Source of the DNA: Gibbsiella quercinecans
Lineage (GTDB): Bacteria > Pseudomonadota > Gammaproteobacteria > Enterobacterales > Enterobacteriaceae
Reading direction: 5' to 3'
Assembly: GCF_002291425.1 (NCBI RefSeq)
Contig: NZ_CP014136.1
Span: forward strand, 2,852,001-2,916,000
DNA: 64,000 nt
This document shows, piece after piece, positions 61,298-64,000 of this stretch (its first letter is position 1; the number at the start of each line of letters is the position of its first letter). Both the position numbers and the translations under genes were made by a program. The notes beneath the pieces were generated by a model. That model was not told the origin of the DNA, ran no database searches, and saw nothing but the letters and a program-made list of their open reading frames with translations.

Positions 61298-61504
61298 ATG
61301 ACAAAATATCGCCATACCCGGGGCCAAATACGGGATAACGCCATTCAGGCTCTGTTGCACGATCCTTTATTTCATCAGCGGGTAGAAACAAACGCGAAAG
61401 GGAAAGGCAGCTACCGCCGTAAAGAGAAGCACAGCAAACGGGGGAACTGGGAGGGCAGTGGCAAACGATCAGGCGATGATTTGCCACTGCCTTTCTGGTT
61501 TTAA
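61298..61504 (+). CDS. arfA: Alternative ribosome-rescue factor ArfA
   Basis: ArfA rescues stalled ribosomes by recruiting RF2 when tmRNA fails. The 68-residue frame has the E. coli-like core ([39 protein letters not shown]). ATG at 61298 follows CTGGAG and aligns with E. coli; the longer upstream frame is not used. A 12-bp hairpin inside the 3' coding end probably truncates the mRNA before the stop, so the active protein would be shorter (about 52-57 residues). Confidence 0.93.
   Translation: MTKYRHTRGQIRDNAIQALLHDPLFHQRVETNAKGKGSYRRKEKHSKRGNWEGSGKRSGDDLPLPFWF
61454..61491 (+). promoter_or_regulatory. Hairpin in the 3' end of arfA (nonstop-generating)
   Basis: GGCAGTGGCAAA (61454-61465) and TTTGCCACTGCC (61480-61491) pair perfectly inside the reading frame, 13 bp before the stop codon ends, and are followed by TTTCTGGTTTT. 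In E. coli the equivalent hairpin is an RNase III site and terminator that makes a nonstop arfA mRNA, so ArfA accumulates only if tmRNA is inactive. Confidence 0.85.
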
Positions 61505-61508
61505 GCAT

Positions 61509-61534
61509 AAAAAAAGCCATCCCGCGAAGATGGC
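61509..61534 (-). terminator. mscL terminator
   Basis: On the reverse strand GCCATC, loop TTCGCGG, GATGGC, then T7. It lies 23 bp after the mscL stop. Confidence 0.85.
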
Positions 61535-61556
61535 CTCTACATAATGATTTTACTGA

Positions 61557-61973
61557 TTATTTGGACTGTTGTTGGCTCAGCAAATCACGGATTTCCGTCA
61601 GCAGTTTCTCTTCCGCGGAAGGTTTAGGTGGTGCTGCTGGCGCTGGCTCATCTTCCTGCTTACGGCGCAGTTTATTCATTAATTTAATCGCCATAAAGAT
61701 GGCAAAGGCGACGATAACAAAATCGAAAATGGTTTGGATAAATACGCCATAGTTCATGACGACAGCGGGTACGCTGCCTTGTGCTTCGCGCAATACCAAA
61801 TGGAACTGTTTAAAATCAACGCCGCCAATCAGTAAACCTAACGGTGGCATGATGATATCAGCAACAAGCGAGGAAACGATTTTACCGAACGCGGCGCCGA
61901 TAATCACACCGACAGCCAAATCAACTACGTTGCCACGCATGGCAAATTCGCGGAACTCTTTCAACATACTCAT
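61557..61973 (-). CDS. mscL: Large-conductance mechanosensitive channel MscL
   Basis: MscL opens under high membrane tension to release solutes on hypo-osmotic shock. The 138-residue protein has [20 protein letters not shown] at the pore helix 1, a periplasmic loop, helix 2 ([20 protein letters not shown]) and a charged C-terminal bundle. Start at 61973 lies 7 bases after AAGGAG. Confidence 0.95.
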   Translation of the reverse strand: MSMLKEFREFAMRGNVVDLAVGVIIGAAFGKIVSSLVADIIMPPLGLLIGGVDFKQFHLVLREAQGSVPAVVMNYGVFIQTIFDFVIVAFAIFMAIKLMNKLRRKQEDEPAPAAPPKPSAEEKLLTEIRDLLSQQQSK

Positions 61974-62111
61974 AAACACTCTCCTTGCAAAATTAACAAC
62001 ACAAGTTTAACAAAGCAATGTCCCTTTGCCATACGTCATGCCAGAAAAGTTATTATCTTTTCCTATGGCAGACAGGTTGCCGGCAAAAACATATCTGTCC
62101 TTTTTCCGCTG

Positions 62112-63488
62112 TTAAAGAAAAAACGGACTTGGCTGGAATAAGCGTTCAACATCCGGCACAAATTTTTTATCGGTAATAAACATAATGACATGGTCGCCTT
62201 GTTCTATGCGGCTATTCCCGTTGGCGATGATGACATCGTCACCGCGAACTATGGCGCCAATGGTGGTGCCCGGCGGCAGCTTGATCTCTTCAACGATGCG
62301 GCCAACCACTTTTGAGGTGGTTTCGTCACCGTGCGCGATGGCTTCGATGGCTTCAGCAACACCCCGACGCAACGAGGAGACGCTGACAATATCGGCTTTG
62401 CGCACATGGCCTAATAATGCGGAGATGGTCGCCTGCTGCGGCGAGATTGCGATATCAATCACGCTGCCTTGCACCAGGTCGACGTAGGCGCGGCGTTGGA
62501 TCAACACCATTACCTTTTTGGCCCCCATGCGTTTGGCCAGCATCGCCGACATGATATTGGCTTCGTCATCGTTGGTAATGGCGATAAACACATCAACCTG
62601 TTCGACATGCTCTTCTGCCAGCAACTCCTGATCTGAAGCATCGCCATAAAACACAGTAGTGTCGTGCAACTGTTCCGCCAGTTCTGCGGCCCGTTGCTGA
62701 TTACGCTCAATCAGCTTCACGTTATAGGCTTTCTCCAGCCTGGCGGCCAGGCCTGCCCCCACGTTGCCGCCGCCGACAATCATGATGCGTTTGTAGGGTT
62801 TCTCCAGGCGTTGCAGTTCACTCATTACCGCCCGAATATGCTGGGATGCGGCGACAAAGAACACTTCATCACCGGCTTCAATAATGGTCGAGCCCTGCGG
62901 GCGGATAGGCCGATCCTGGCGGAAAATAGCCGCCACGCGGGTATCGATGTGCGGCATATGTTCACGCAGAGATGAAAGCGCATTGCCTACCAGCGGGCCG
63001 CCGTAATAAGCTTTTACCGCTGCGATGCTGACTTTGCCTTCGGCGAAGTTAACCACCTGCAGCGTCCCTGGGTATTCGATCAGCTTATAAATATAATCGA
63101 TAACCAGCTGTTCCGGCGAAATGAGGTGGTCAATCGGCACGGCCTCCGGCTGGAACAGCTTATCTGCTTCGCGAATATATTCGGATGCGCGAATACGGGC
63201 GATACGATTCGGCGTATTAAACAACGAATAGGCAATCTGGCAGGCCACCATATTGGTTTCGTCCGAATTGGTCACCGCGACCAGCATATCTGCGTCTTCT
63301 GCGCCGGCTTCCCGCAGCACCCTGGGGTGGGAGCCATGCCCTGGCACCACGCGCAGATCGAATTTGTCTTGTAGCTGGCGCAAACGGTCGGAATCGGTAT
63401 CTACCACGGTGATATCGTTATTTTCGCCAACCAGGTTTTCTGCTAGTGTTCCACCGACCTGACCCGCGCCAAGAATAATTATTTTCAT
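62112..63488 (-). CDS. trkA: Trk potassium uptake system, NAD-binding subunit TrkA
   Basis: TrkA is the peripheral gating subunit of the TrkG/TrkH K+ importer. The 458-residue product (E. coli length) has two RCK units, each starting with a Rossmann fold ([18 protein letters not shown] and, near residue 235, [17 protein letters not shown]) and ending in a TrkA-C domain. The start at 63488 (MKIIILGAG) is chosen; an upstream frame of 16 codons is not conserved. Confidence 0.96.
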   Translation of the reverse strand: MKIIILGAGQVGGTLAENLVGENNDITVVDTDSDRLRQLQDKFDLRVVPGHGSHPRVLREAGAEDADMLVAVTNSDETNMVACQIAYSLFNTPNRIARIRASEYIREADKLFQPEAVPIDHLISPEQLVIDYIYKLIEYPGTLQVVNFAEGKVSIAAVKAYYGGPLVGNALSSLREHMPHIDTRVAAIFRQDRPIRPQGSTIIEAGDEVFFVAASQHIRAVMSELQRLEKPYKRIMIVGGGNVGAGLAARLEKAYNVKLIERNQQRAAELAEQLHDTTVFYGDASDQELLAEEHVEQVDVFIAITNDDEANIMSAMLAKRMGAKKVMVLIQRRAYVDLVQGSVIDIAISPQQATISALLGHVRKADIVSVSSLRRGVAEAIEAIAHGDETTSKVVGRIVEEIKLPPGTTIGAIVRGDDVIIANGNSRIEQGDHVIMFITDKKFVPDVERLFQPSPFFL

Positions 63489-63545
63489 CGTGTTCTCTGT
63501 TTCACACTGCAACGGTAAGCATGCATGGCTCTGCACCCGGAAGGG

Positions 63546-64000
63546 TTATATTTTAATGAGCTTAGCGTAAAAGAAGCCATCCCCATGCTCCGGGTGTGGC
63601 AAATTCTGTCGCCCTGGCCGGGTGTTGTCGCCAGTTTCAATCAGTTTGGCATCGCTATGGCGCTGCAGGAAAGCAGCAATTTGCTCACTGTTTTCCTGCG
63701 GCAGGATCGAACAGGTGGCATATACCATCACGCCTTGGCGCTTCAGGTGCGGCCAAATGGCATCCAGTATTTTCGCCTGCAGGCTGGCTAGTTCGGCGAT
63801 ATCGCCGTCACGCCGTAGCCATTTTATATCCGGATGGCGCCGGATGACGCCGGTGGCCGAGCAAGGCGCGTCCAGCAGGATGCGGTCAAATTGTTTTTCA
63901 CCGCACCAGGCGCCAGGCGTGCAGCCATCGCCCTGTTTCACCTCAGCGTTAAGGCGTAACCGCTGTAGATTTTCTTTTACCCGGCTCAGGCGCTGTTTAT
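63546..64000 (-). CDS. rsmB: 16S rRNA m5C967 methyltransferase, C-terminal part
   Basis: The reverse frame stays open to the window edge, so the gene is cut off at its 5' side. The visible about 150 residues hold the SAM-dependent RNA methyltransferase motifs: [20 protein letters not shown] (first conserved Cys) and [18 protein letters not shown] (catalytic TCS Cys). RsmB methylates C967 of 16S rRNA. It lies directly upstream of trkA, as in E. coli. Confidence 0.93.
   Translation of the reverse strand, partial: KQRLSRVKENLQRLRLNAEVKQGDGCTPGAWCGEKQFDRILLDAPCSATGVIRRHPDIKWLRRDGDIAELASLQAKILDAIWPHLKRQGVMVYATCSILPQENSEQIAAFLQRHSDAKLIETGDNTRPGRQNLPHPEHGDGFFYAKLIKI

Overview
The window is chromosomal DNA from an enterobacterium. 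The sequence suggests a Serratia-like member of the Yersiniaceae: the backbone order (nirB, tsgA, ppiA, pabA, argD, crp, yhfA, prkB, yheU, yheT, yheS, kefGB, yheV, slyD, slyX, fkpA, yheO, tusDCB, str, S10, spc and alpha operons, yhdN, zntR, arfA, mscL, trkA, rsmB) is that of the E. coli 73-75 min region, but genes absent from that place in E. coli are interleaved. The genus is inferred from remembered protein similarity, not from a search.

Layout. 1-10.3 kb: the start of nirB (reverse) with an exact FNR site, an orphan cytosine deaminase codA, tsgA, ppiA, the btsSR pyruvate-sensing two-component system, yjgR, pabA and argD with two ARG boxes. 10.4-12.8 kb: crp, yhfA and prkB. 12.8-22.05 kb: a foreign-looking block wedged between prkB and yheU, which are neighbours in E. 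coli. It holds a creatininase-family hydrolase, a LysR regulator, a complete BMP-type ABC importer (a Tat-signal binding protein, a double ATPase and two permeases), a cupin, an isochorismatase-like amidase and a TrzA/SsnA-type amidohydrolase. This reads as a self-contained uptake and degradation system for a nitrogen heterocycle (purine-, pyrimidine-, hydantoin- or triazine-like). It is the best candidate here for an undescribed system.

22.0-23.2 kb: yheU and yheT. 23.45-31.76 kb: a second inserted block with a LysE exporter, a PhzF-like protein, tauABCD for taurine use, and an NrtR-controlled prs-like/nadV pair for nicotinamide salvage, with a striking pair of operator palindromes between nrtR and the operon. 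31.8-40.8 kb: yheS, kefGB, yheV, slyD, slyX, fkpA, yheO and tusDCB.

40.8-60.3 kb: the translation superoperons: str (rpsL, rpsG, fusA, tufA), bfd-bfr, S10 (11 genes), spc (12 genes including secY and the short rpmJ) and alpha (rpsM, rpsK, rpsD, rpoA, rplQ), with recognisable promoters, leaders and terminators. 60.4-64 kb: yhdN, zntR, arfA with its in-gene hairpin, mscL, trkA and the C-terminal part of rsmB. No rRNA, tRNA, CRISPR array, transposase or insertion sequence was seen.
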